Source of the DNA: Erodium maritimum | Lineage: Eukaryota > Streptophyta > Magnoliopsida > Geraniales > Geraniaceae | NCBI GenBank assembly: GCA_963921825.1 | Contig: OY997596.1 | Coordinates: forward strand, 5,895,001-5,959,000 | Length of the DNA: 64,000 nt | Direction: 5' to 3' | Position numbers and translations under genes: made by a program | Notes under the pieces: model-generated | What the model was told of the DNA's origin: nothing | Databases searched by the model: none | What the model saw: the letters and a program-made list of their open reading frames with translations, nothing else | Shown here: positions 35,593 through 46,744 of the stretch, one piece after another | Layout: every line of letters begins with the position of its first letter | How positions within the stretch are numbered: position 1 is the stretch's first letter

Positions 35593-36040
35593 TCCAAACG
35601 TAAATAGGAATCCCTAGTAAAGATCAGGGACGAAGATACCTGTCGGCGTCACGGGCGATGGAGGAAGCACGTCATTCCAACCAGAGTCGTCCGGAGTCCT
35701 GTTAACCGGCTTCTTCCCCGTCTACACTAGCAGCGACGGGAGGTCACAAATCGAGGGAGACGATGAGCAGCAGTGACGTTCAATCGGGGATGAGGGCAGA
35801 GGCGGGTTCTGTGGGAGCGAGTTGAGGGTAGATCGGAATGGAGTGAGGGCGGCGAGATCGCCTAAGACAGAGGAGGTGGCGGTGATCGCCGGCGGCGGAG
35901 AGCGTGGCGACGGTAAACCCTAAGTAGGGTGGGTCGGGAACTTCTCCTGGAGGTGTGTGGAGGGCTTTAATTAGTTGTAATTGTTAACTGGACCACCTAA
36001 TGGTGACAATATTAAAAACTTTATGCCATACTTTGACAGC

Positions 36041-36652
36041 TAGGGTTGAGCAAAAATCCGACCATCACCGTAAACCGACCGTCTCCAGCCGTCCCCGTCA
36101 CCGGAAAACCCGGAACCGATCTTACCCGGGTCGGGAACGGTTTAAAAATCATCGAACCGGCCTAGTCAATGGTGGTTAACGGTTTGAGATGTTCTAAACC
36201 GTGGTGACCATGACCGGCCGACACTGTAGCAGTTTACTCAAAATTGTATTTTTTTGTGACTCAACTGTTTGTTTTGTAGAAAAATGGTTTTTGAAACCGT
36301 GTTTTGTAAGAGGACATATGATTATGAGTTATTAGTTCTAGGAAGTTTTAATGTGTTTGAATGTTTTTAATTGTTGAAAATAGGGAGGTTTGTAAAATTA
36401 AGTTGTAAATTTGTATGTCGATGTTTGAAAAATGTTGTATTTTGGGTTTTATTTAAAAGGCCCATCAGAAAGCCCATTAGGCCTGAGTTGGTTGGTTATA
36501 ATCGTCCCCGGCCGGTAGTGAGGTCGGGCGGTTATCAGCCTTCCCTTTAGCGACCGGTGATGGGAATGGGTACGAGTTTTATGTAACCGGGAAAAACGGT
36601 TTGGGTAATGGGTTTGGGATTTTGGGCGGGTACCGGCCGATGCTCACCCCTA
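36041..36652. mobile_element. hAT-type MITE
   Basis: The left end is TAGGGTTGAGCA and the right end, reverse-complemented, is TAGGGGTGAGCA. The flanking 8-mers are TTGACAGC (36033-36040) and TTGACAAC (36653-36660), 7 of 8 matching. This is the 8-bp target duplication and TAGGG(G)TG terminus expected for hAT elements. It is internally rich in 'accgg/ccggt' motifs and encodes nothing recognisable. Confidence 0.82.
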
Positions 36653-38000
36653 TTGACAACCAATCTCTATAATTCATGTAAACCACGCGTTGTTCTATGC
36701 CCACTTTAATATCTCGTTTATATAAAAAAACTCAACCTACTAAAGTTTTGTTTGATAAGGACAAGGGAAGGACTTTATACCCTTAAATCTCTCCTTCATT
36801 ATTTCTGCAAGTCAACCCTCCGCCACTATTTCCATGTTTAAAATGGATCCGTCCACGTTGATTTTAACTAGACTTCTACCTGGGTTCGTCCAATGCACAA
36901 TTCCTTGTCTAGTAGCTGATGTCCTTTCTTCTGACTGAGTTTGCGAAAGTGTCCACTCTCTCAAATGTACCTTCGCTGCTTTTATAGTGCAAGATTCATT
37001 TCCGATCTTTCCTTCCTAAATACGCATGTTTTTTGAATTCTAAATCTCCTAGCATATCACCTGAACCAATTTCAGCACATGTTCATCTAATTTTTTCCAA
37101 CAATGCTTAAGCCAAGATTTAACATCTACTTTATTAAATAATCATAAATTAAAAAAAAGGAGACTAGATGGAACATGCACTTTGACAATGGAAAAAAAAC
37201 GTGCTCCTCTGGTTCCTTAAAATCACACACATCACACCCAATCTCCACTTTAATATGTCGATTATGCATGTTCTTCTTTGTCAGAAGAGCATGAGTCATT
37301 AAACGCCCAATCAAATTCTTCCCCATATGAGGAACTGTATACTTCCACAATGTTTGTCAAAAAGGATTAATGTCATGTTCCGACCATCTACCTGTTTGAC
37401 GTTGGATGGACTTGTAAACCTCTTTTAATCGAAAACAACTATCTTTACTTTTTCGTCATCACCATGATTCTTCTCCTTGACTGTCATTTAAATGCACTTT
37501 TTAGAATATTCTCAACATCAGAGGGGGGATGAAAACTAGCTTTTATGATTTCTTCATTCCAAGTACGCTGATATTGGTTCATCAGGTGAGATACCAACCA
37601 AAACTTAGCTCTGCCTGTTTAACTAGAAATCCTCTTTGTCTTTGTTAGAAGGCAAGGTTGATCCCCAACAATTTTCCCTCTTCCATATCCTATTCTTTTT
37701 CTTGCTTCATACCTGACTGTCTCTTGAGCAACAATATTGCTCGATCAAATATAGCTCTGATTTGTGGTACTATTCACTTCCAAAAAAAAGACAATGGGTA
37801 GTATTGGGCCTTAAGCACTGTTGTTACTAAACTCTCTGGATTTGAATCAGCCTCCATCCTTCATTTGCTATGAGAGCTACATTGAAATCAAGTGTCTGAA
37901 ACTCATTCCTCCCTTAAGCATATGAGCGCACACAATGTCACATCTCTTCTATTGAATTCCCTCACCCATTCTCATATCATGACACAACCAGTACATGTTC

Positions 38001-38152
38001 TGTTAGAATATGTTGTATAGGCTCAGCCCATGTGGCTCGTTAGGCTTAACATCGGGTTTAAGAAACCCTAATGGTGCAACACCACTATATATACACATGT
38101 ACATTGTAGGTTTTATTCATCAAATTCAATACAATTTACACAATTGTTATCA
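38001..38152 (+). repeat. Copia 5' LTR
   Basis: 152 bp, begins TGTTAGAATATG, ends TTATCA, and is directly followed by the primer-binding site. It has a TATA-like 'ctatatatacac' near 38085. Confidence 0.95.
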
Positions 38153-38692
38153 TGGTATTAGAGCCTTTATCGCTCTAAATATCGCTTCCGCTTCAGCTGC
38201 CGCCGCCGTCGCCGCCGCCGCCGTTCTCCTTCGTTGAACGCTGCTCCTGTTCCAGCCGCTTGCTCCAGCCGCTGCTCCTGCTTCAGCCGCTTGCTCCTGC
38301 TCCGTTCGACCACACCACGCCGACGAGCTTCGCAGCGAGACGATCTCAGCCGACCACACCACGTCGCCATCGTTCCGTGCTCCTTCCAACCCACGCCGGC
38401 GAGAAGATCTCGGTCTCGACCCACACCGACGAAGCAATGCGGAGCAAAAATCGCTCGCCGCCGTCGCCTGCAAATCGCGCAGCTGCAGATCGCGCAGGTT
38501 CTCGACGAAGACGACGCGTGGTGTTCACGCGCCGGGTCTCCACGCGCGCCCATGCGCTCGTCACCTTCACGCGCCACGCGCCTCCACTCACTGACCGCGT
38601 GCATCACACGCGCGTTGACCGTTGACATGTATTAAAAAAAACTAATCATTTTATTTCAGTGTTTTCTTTTCAGGTATTCCTAATGGAAAATT
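38153..38692 (+). other. Copia leader and gag remnant
   Basis: After the primer-binding site comes a GC-rich, GCC/CTCC-repetitive stretch of about 430 bp. Then ATG at 38683 opens a short frame with a CCHC zinc knuckle ([10 protein letters not shown], stop, TEC) broken by TAA where the family usually has an amino acid. The roughly 250 residues of capsid normally found before the knuckle are absent. Confidence 0.7.
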
Positions 38693-41600
38693 TTGATATC
38701 AAGCCCCACTGTACGTTCTGCAACAGATCTGGACATGTCTAAACTGAATGCAGAACTCATGCTCGTCACCTTCTTTCCTCAGACAACACTCGATGGGGTA
38801 ACTCCAGGCCCTCTCAAAACTTTAGGGGGGCGTGGCTACCGTGGGGATCATCAGCCTTCCAACAGGCCCAATGGCACTGTTGCTGCTACACCTGCTGTGT
38901 CTGCCAAATCTACTGACATGACTGCTCTCTTGGGTGACATACGAGCGTTCCTATCAGCTCACACTACCTCGTCAGGTAGCTTATCCACTACTACGCCAGG
39001 TAGCACATCCACGTGGTATCTTGATTCTGCTTGTTTCAATCATATGAGCCCTCAGTCAGAGTTGCTCACATGTGTAACCCCTGTCACCAAGTCTCCGTCT
39101 ATTCGTACTGCTGATAATTCCACTTTACTTGCCACACACTGTGGTACCGCAACCACAGACCAGTTATCAGTACCGAACACCTTGCTTGTCCCAGATTTGT
39201 CACTGAACCTTGTATCGGTTGGTCAATTATGTGATTTGGGTTTTGACGTTAACTTTTCTGGTCGTACTTCTTCTGTTCTTGTGCAGGATCCACTGACGGG
39301 ACAAATCCATGGGACAGGACGTAAAGTTGGTCGCCTGTTCGAACTCACCTCACTGGTGGTTCCCTCACCATCATCATCATCCTCGTCTACTTGTGGCTTT
39401 GTCGTCTCCGCCGATCTCTGGCACTCTCGCCTAGGTCATCCGTCTCCCTCTCGTTTGTGTGGTCTTATTTCCAGTGGTTTGTTGGGGTCAATTTCTCATA
39501 ACTTTGGTGATTGTGTGTCTTGTCAGCTTGCTAAACATCATAAACTGCCGTTTTCTCTTAATACTACTATTTCCTCTGCACCTTTTGATCTTGTTCATTC
39601 TGACTTGTGGGGAGCGGCACCTGTTCCGACCATGGGGGGGTCTCGGTGGTTTTTTATATTTGTTGATGATCATACTCGTTTTACTTGGATTTATCTCATG
39701 CATAATAAATCTGACTTCAACAAAATTTATTCTGAGTTTTCTGCCATGGTTCGCACACAATTCTCAAAAGTTATCAAAACACTGCGTATGGATAACGACA
39801 TGGAATTTAAAAAGTCATCCTTCCTTTCACAACTTGCTTCCACCGATACTATCGTTCAGCGCTCCTGTCCTGGTACATCGCAACAAAATGGTCGGGTAGA
39901 ACGCAAACACCGTCATATTCTTAATACGGTCCGTGCTCTCACCATTGCAGTTGCCTGTCCTGAACGTTTCTGGGGGGAGGCTGCCCTCATAGCCGTTTAC
40001 ACCATCAACAGAGTTCCATCTCCGGTCATAGGTAACAAAACTCCTTACGAGTGTTTGTATGGTCGTCCTCCAGTTTATGATCTTCTTCGTGTCTTTGGGT
40101 GTGTCTGTTTTGTTCATCTCCAACCTCATGAACGTACTAAACTTGAATCTCGTTCTCGTCTTTGTTGTTTTATTGGGTATGGGATCGAACACAAAGGGTA
40201 CAGATGTTGGGACCCTGTTTCTAAACGTCTCCGCATATCTCGCCATTTCACATTCTGGGAACATAAGATGTTTTCTTCCATGTCTTCTTTTCACATTCCC
40301 GAGTCTACTCCTTTCTTTTCCAATCCCGATATTGATCTGTTTTCTGATGATGATGAGGGTTCTCCCATTGAGCTGACTCCTGCAGGTGCTCCGACATCTC
40401 TACCTCCTACCATAGACCACGTTCCGCCAGAGGATCCCGTGCTAGAAGATCATGTGCTACCGACTCGACCACAGCGCCATCGGCAACTCCCATCTCACCT
40501 CCAGGACTTTGAGGTAACCCTACCATCTCGTGTCGCTTCCATAGTGTCATCTGTATATGAGCCTGACACCTATCGGGAGGCTTGCACTAACCCCCTGTGG
40601 CAGCAAGCAATGACTGAGGAACTACAGGCCATGGTAAAGACTCATACATGGGATCTGCTACCTTTGCCTCGGGACAAACATGTGGTCGGTTCTAGATGGG
40701 TATACAAGGTGAAGACCAAGGCAGATGGTTCTATCGAGCGCTACAAGGCACGTATTGTGGCTCGTGGATTTACCCAGGAACATGGGGTTGATTATGAGCA
40801 GACATTTGCTCCTGTTGCGAGACTCACTTCTGTTCGCACCATTCTTGTTGTTGCTGGTGGTCGACAGTGGGACGTTTTTCAAATGGACGTGAAGAATGCT
40901 TTTCTCAATGGAGATCTTACAGAGGAGGTTTATATGAAGCCCCCGCCAGGCTATGATCACCCCCACACATGGTTTGTCGTTTGCACAAATCCATTTATGG
41001 ACTCAAGCAGGCTCCGCGGGCATGGTACTCTAAGTTCAGTGGTGCGATGGCAGTCTTTGGTTTCGTCTCTAGTCCGCACGACAGCTCACTGTTTGTTCGT
41101 CAGGCCTCTCGGGGACATACTCTCTTACTTCTATATGTGGATGATATGATCATTACTGGTGATGATGCTATCGGGATTGTGGATCTCAAGCATCAACTAA
41201 GCGAACAATTCGAGATGAAAGATTTGGGTCATCTCTCTTACTTTCTTGGTTGGGAGATTTCCTCTCTGTCCTCTGGTCATCATTTGTCACAGGCTAAGTA
41301 TGTAGCCGAGCTCATCTCCAAGGGGGGAATAACCGATAACAAGACCGCTTCCACTCCCATTGAAGCGAATATCAAGTACCTTCCATCAGATGGTAAAGTC
41401 CTCGAGAATCCCACTTTATATAGTCGATTAGTTGGAGGGTTGGTATACCTCACTGTTACCAGGCCTGACATTGCATATGATGTCCACATCGTCAGTCAGT
41501 TCATGTACGCACCTCGCACTACTCACTATGAGGCCGTTCTTCGGATCTTGCGCTATGTTCGAGGCACCTTATCACAAGGACTACATTTCTCTTATGGCTC

Positions 41601-42087
41601 ACCTTTAGTCCTACATGCCTACTCAGATGCAGATAGGGCAGGCGATCCCACAGACCGACGATCTACCACAGGTTACCGTTTCTTTCTTGGTAACTCTCTG
41701 ATTTCTTGGAGAAGTAAGAAATAAACAACCATTGCCCGCTCTAGCACGGAAGCTGAGTATCGAGCCCTTGCTGATACTACTTCCGAACTCATATGGCTTC
41801 GTTGGTTACTAAATGACATGGGTGTTGTTCACAAGTCCGGCACTACCATTCATCATGACAATTAGAGTGCTATTCATATTGCTCATAAAAATGTCTTCCA
41901 TGAGCGCACCAAGCATATTGAGACTGATTGTCACCTTGTCCGACAACATCTCAATCAGGGTACCCTCGCTCTCCGATCTGTCTCCTCTGGCGATCAAATT
42001 GCAGATATCTTCACCAAGGCTTTAATCCCAGGGAATTTCAAACCTTTAGTTGACAAACTCAATTTGGGTTCATTACCATCATCTTGA
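38693..42087 (+). pseudogene. Copia pol polyprotein (protease, integrase, RT, RNase H), broken
   Basis: Order typical of Copia: protease ([12 protein letters not shown] at 39016-39050), GAG-pre-integrase zinc region ([27 protein letters not shown]), integrase core ([28 protein letters not shown]), RT ([17 protein letters not shown], then [11 protein letters not shown]), RNase H (AYSDADRAGDPTDRRST, STEAEYRALADTTSELIWL). Defects: a frameshift at 40955-40970 inside the RT, another near the G run at 38823, and stops at 41722 and 41863, which replace CAA and CAG if the family pattern holds. Confidence 0.93.
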
Positions 42088-42099
42088 GTTTGAGGGGGG

Positions 42100-42251
42100 T
42101 GTTAGAATATGTTGTATAGGCCCAGCCCATGTGGCTCGTTAGGGTTAACATCGGGTTTAGGAAATCCTAGTGGTGCAACACCACTATATATACACATGTA
42201 CATTGTAGGTTTTATTCATCAAATTCAATACAATTTACACAATTGTTATCA
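42100..42251 (+). repeat. Copia 3' LTR
   Basis: 152 bp, matching the 5' LTR except at about five sites (mostly transitions), preceded by the polypurine tract. Confidence 0.95.
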
Positions 42252-42583
42252 TGTTCATTGCTATTTCAATTTCATAAATAATAGAAAGAGCGGGAAGGTA
42301 AATAATCAACAAATAGGTTGGGATAGATTGAATCATTGCTTTAAATAACACTTCTTTCATTGCTTTACTCAAGAGCAATTCATCCTAACTTCTAAGTCTT
42401 TTACAGATCCTCTCTTCTATGAACTCGCAAGTTCTAACTCTACTCATGTTCAATACAATAGGTACTCCCAGATAGAGACTCGCATCTTCACCTCTATCAT
42501 TCTCAAAATAGTTGGAATCTAGGGACCTCAAAGAAACTTTCTCGTTCGGACTAAAAGTAATGGACGATTTTTGAATATACATT

Positions 42584-43256
42584 TTTTTATAATATCGAAA
42601 AATTTATTAAAAAGAGAAACATTTTCCAAGGAAAGGGTCTAAAGGTCAAAGACCAAAGCAACGATTAGAAAAGAGTTCCAAAACGGGGAGCTAAAAAGTC
42701 AAGCCTCTCCCTAAAAACAAACCAAGGTAAGCAAAAAGTAGAGAATTATCCCCACCATTTTTCTCCACCCCATGTCAAAGATGGAACGTCAAAAGACCAA
42801 GATCAAATAAGATTGAAAAGGCTTAAGGAGCCAAATTGCGATCAACAAGCAACTCTTTCTTCTTGAAAGCCAATTCGTGAACCTTAGTCCACGCGTCGGG
42901 GCCATGAGACGATGTTCCAACCCCACTTTCTCGATTCAAAGATTGAGTCTTTGACCTGGTGAAATGAAGGTAAGTGTGAGTGAGCAAGGGAACTGACTGC
43001 TTCTTCGTAAGACGACCCTTATAAAACGTATGCTTCAAGAGAGCGTCCTTCCATGGACTAACTTGTTGCTGGACCGGAGACTGAATTATGACCCCGCTCC
43101 CAACGTTTCCAATGAATCGGAAACACACAATAAAGTGTCAAGAGTGACAACTAGTCCAACAGTCGGCACTCCCTCAGAACAGCTTGTAGAGGACCCTACA
43201 CAACCGAGCCAACTCCTAATGCCTTATCCTCATTATTATTTGGTAGGTCTTGGGTT
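42584..43256 (-). mobile_element. Short retroposon with ORF1-like frame and A tail, nested in LINE 4
   Basis: The minus-strand 3' end is 'aataaatttttcgatattat' followed by seven A. It carries a 101-codon frame (43128-42823) with VSPWKDALLK and a basic tail, resembling a stretch at 49190-49390 (VGSPWKDVLLK). The host LINE coding sequence resumes on each side (ASGQKINIQ before, KSSITFSPN after). Flanks TTGAATATACAT and CTGAATATTAAT look like a decayed target duplication. No RT is encoded. Confidence 0.6.
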
Positions 43257-43905
43257 TCTGAATATTAATCTTTTGTCCCGAAGCTTCTTCATAATTTTTC
43301 AGTAAAAATCTCCAACTTTTAGCCTCTTTTTACAGTATCATTACCAAAAAAAAGTTATCATCTACAAGAAAGTGGTGAGTTAAACTTGGAGTGCCTCTAA
43401 CAATCTTTTGTCCTTTGATCAGTCTCTGAGACTCAAGAAAAACAATTAGTCTCGATAGACCTTCCACACAAATAATAAAAATATAAAGTAATAGAGGGTT
43501 TTTGTGTCTTAAACCACGTTGAGGAACAATAGGCATATGCGTTTTCCTTCTATTGTTACACATAACCACGAAGTTTGGACACATGACATAATCAGCTTCA
43601 CACAGTGCCTAGAGAAACCCATTCTTATAAGAACAATTTCAAGGTAAACTCACTCCACTCGGTCATAATATTTTCTCATGACCACTTTCATTACCATGAG
43701 CCCTACACGTCCTTGTCTTCTTGATTTTTGATGGTAAATAACCTCACCCGAAAGGATGATATAATCTTTAAATGAGACGTCCTTCGCTAAAAGTGTTGTG
43801 CGATTCAAAGACAACCAAATCCATCATACCCTTCATTATATTCACCATTACTTTGGTGATAATCTTATAAAACACATTACAAAGGGCAATCGACCTAAAT
43901 TATTT

Positions 43906-44237
43906 TAGGGAAAACTCTGGGTCATAACCTTCTTGAACGTTTCGTTTTGACGTCCTAACCTAGACCAACGTTTCGTTACAGTTCCATACACGAAAGGTTG
44001 GAACTTTTACAAAACCTGATATGAACCGTTCAAATTAACGATTTCGTTAACATAGGAAGTGAATAGTCGAAACTACAACTCCATTCACGTTAACCTTTCA
44101 GCTCTCCATGCCCGTTAAACATGCAATTAGAACACTTAGTATACATATCCAACAATTTTTCAACACTGAATTTCAAAATAATGCATTATTTTGGGAAAGT
44201 CACCGGTTTGACCGGGATCGACCGGAGGCGGTTCTTA
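43906..44237 (-). repeat. Terminal part of an LTR related to the Gypsy element at 56972
   Basis: On the minus strand, from 44237 down, the sequence begins TGTAAGAACCGCCTCCGGTC and then 'gatcccggt', closely matching the first about 40 bases of the Gypsy LTR at 56972. The rest does not match that LTR, so it is a different family member or a fragment. It abuts LINE 4 at about 43905. Confidence 0.45.
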
Positions 44238-45382
44238 CATAGACTCCTCCAATGACTCTATTTCCAGGAGGATAGCTTAGGCGCTCAGATATGCCTCTAG
44301 TTCCTATGTTCAGACGTGTTCATGTCAGTTGAGTGTAGGCGGGATTCGAACGACGGTTTTTAGCACTAATGGTGCGTCTGCCTATAGTTCTCGTTTTGGT
44401 AGTCATTCATGTGTCTCATTGCCTCATTCCGGTGGTGTACTGGGGAGCTTTCATTTATCTATTATTTTCGAGTTTAATTATTCGCTTCTATTGTTATCTC
44501 CTTGAGTATTGGAGTTATTTGCTTCTATTGTATGGAGGTAGTCGAGTCGTAGTCGTTGGGATCTAGGGAAAAGCTTTTTGTCGGCCTTAGTCATCGTCGG
44601 AGAAAAAAGGCATAAAGGAGGTGTGCGATGGCCGATAAATCTGTTGGTTGTGGCGCCAGATATGGTCGTCGAGGGGGCGGAACTGACCGGATGGTGACGT
44701 ATCTGGTTGTGGGGAGGGCGGGGGGAGTTGAAACTGCCCGTGGAAGGTGGGTTTTACCAGAGAAATATGGAGGGCCACGGCGTGCTAATGGTGAGAACCC
44801 TGGCCGGAGCAGGTCGAGGGATGAGGGAAGGGTTTGAAGGTGGTGGACCACGACCAACGGGAGAGCAAAGGAGGAAGGGTGGCAGAAGGGGGCGAAGACG
44901 TCGCAGGTCCGAAGAGGGAATGAGGATAGGCGACGAGGAGCAGCGGATATGAGCGGCAGGGAACAGAATCTGGACTGTGAGGGGTAAGGGAAGGTTGTGG
45001 GTGGCGGCTTAGGGACCAAATCTGGCCGAAAGGTAGAGGAAGACGGCGAATAGGAGCGAACGAAAAGACGATAAGAAACCGAGACGAACAGACAACACTA
45101 AATCGGAGGGGAGGAGAGCCCTATCGACAGCCGCCGTGGCTGGGGCCACAGTGACCACCAGTCAGGACGGAACCAAACGAGAATGGAGGCTAGGGTTCTG
45201 GTCTCTTGTAGAGAGAAAAAGGAGATGACGCGTGTTAAGACTTTAATGGAACATTAGATCAATTACAGAGGAAATCATATATAGTCAATCAAGCTCTTGT
45301 AGATAGTCTATCAAGCTCTTGTAGACTACACTCGGAAAGCATTTACACGAATACAACATTTGAGCATCTTAGCCCTCAACAA
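44238..45382. other. Unassigned, partly GC-rich segment
   Basis: 44590-45230 is GC-rich with long chance frames on both strands but no domain. It may be the 5' leader of another LINE (minus). The remainder is AT-rich. No gene was recognised. Confidence 0.35.
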
Positions 45383-46012
45383 AAGTGAAACTGATAGCAA
45401 CAAAAACAACAAATTGTCCCAAATTATAAAAATGAAGCAGAAAGAAATCATCAATAGAAGTGAAATCAAACTATTGTGTAAGAACATAATAAAAAACATG
45501 ATGGAACAGGATTTGAATCACAAGCCCAGAAACCCAATTGGGATTTTAAAACATAGAATTTCACCAAACAATAGATTTCAGAATTCGAATCATCCAAGTC
45601 ACAATTCGATAGCAAAGAAGATTTCCATTTCATATCAAAGATGAATATTACAAAAGAAACAAAAATCAGATCCAAAAGATGAATATCCTTAACCTAGTTA
45701 CAACTACAACTACAAGTGAAATTGATAGCAACAGAATCACCCAGAAAGACCGCAAATTGCTTAAGATCAAACTATTGAACATGAAGAACAAAATCTAAAG
45801 CGTGATGGGACAAAATTTGTATCACAAACCCAGAAACAAGTTGGAAATTTCAAATATCAAATCATAGGGTTTTATCAAGCCAGAGATTTAAGAATTTGAG
45901 TCACAAATTGGCAGCAAAATAGATTTCCATTTCATATCAGATGCACATTACAAAAGATGACAGAAATCAGATCCAAAAGACGAACACCCATAAACTAGAT
46001 ACAAGCAGAAAT
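45383..46012 (-). repeat. Tandemly duplicated histone H4 3' region
   Basis: 45383-45713 and 45714-46012 are diverged direct copies. Shared phrases are 'gatttccatttcatatca', 'aaatcagatccaaaaga' and 'aaatcaaactattg'. The copy next to the gene is the H4 3' UTR and downstream sequence; the distal copy has no H4 coding sequence beside it. Confidence 0.8.
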
Positions 46013-46020
46013 CATAAGAA

Positions 46021-46557
<537 letters not shown>

Positions 46558-46744
46558 TTATTTATTTGGTTTTAAAACGCGCGGGACACTTGACGTCAGA
46601 CATATTATTTATCCAAAGCCCATAACTATGATTAATGGGCCTAGGTTTTTTTCGGACTGGTAAGCACAAACATGGGCTGCGTACTCCTCCGTATATCTCG
46701 TTTCACTCTGTAGAGCATTTTAGTGGTAAATAACTAAGTAGTAA

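Larger units (their letters stand above)
31452..35967 (-). mobile_element. LINE 3: 4.5-kb L1-type element with an 18-bp target-site duplication
   Basis: Minus-strand non-LTR retrotransposon. It is bounded by TAATTAGTTGTAATTGTT at 31434-31451 and 35968-35985 (identical 18-mers). The 3' end is an A run (T at 31451-31461). The 5' part (35593-35967) is GC-rich with the CCCTAA-type content of LINE leaders, and is followed directly by the endonuclease. No ORF1 (gag-like zinc-knuckle ORF) is present. Internal domains are listed separately. Confidence 0.93.
38001..42251 (+). mobile_element. Copia LTR retrotransposon, 4.25 kb, inserted in LINE 4
   Basis: Two 152-bp LTRs (38001-38152 and 42100-42251, TGTTAGAATA...TTATCA) differ at about five positions. 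The 5-bp duplication TGTTC flanks it (37996-38000, 42252-42256). The primer-binding site TGGTATTAGAGCC starts at 38153 (initiator Met-tRNA type). The polypurine tract TTGAGGGGGG ends at 42099. Most of gag is missing. Plus-strand pol has frameshifts and two stops, so the element cannot move on its own. Confidence 0.96.
36740..43905 (-). mobile_element. LINE 4: old LINE carrying two nested insertions
   Basis: Minus-strand LINE of the same group as LINE 2, heavily decayed. RT is visible at 43905-43260 (IICVEGLSRLI, FLVDDNFFLV, ASGQKINIQ), is interrupted by a retroposon at 43256-42584, resumes KSSITFSPN and SLYLGVPIVLNMSRVRTCEF to 42252, and is interrupted by a Copia element at 42251-38001. It resumes in the same frame across the junction (IYEIEIAMN then MYW, CAHMLKGGMSF), down to an RNase H start (KINVDGS) near 36860. 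The 3' end is unclear. Confidence 0.82.

Noticed and set aside
38150-38635. Several overlapping Ala/Arg-rich frames in the Copia leader
   Set aside because: Produced by GCC/CTCC-type low-complexity sequence read in different frames. No protein signature.
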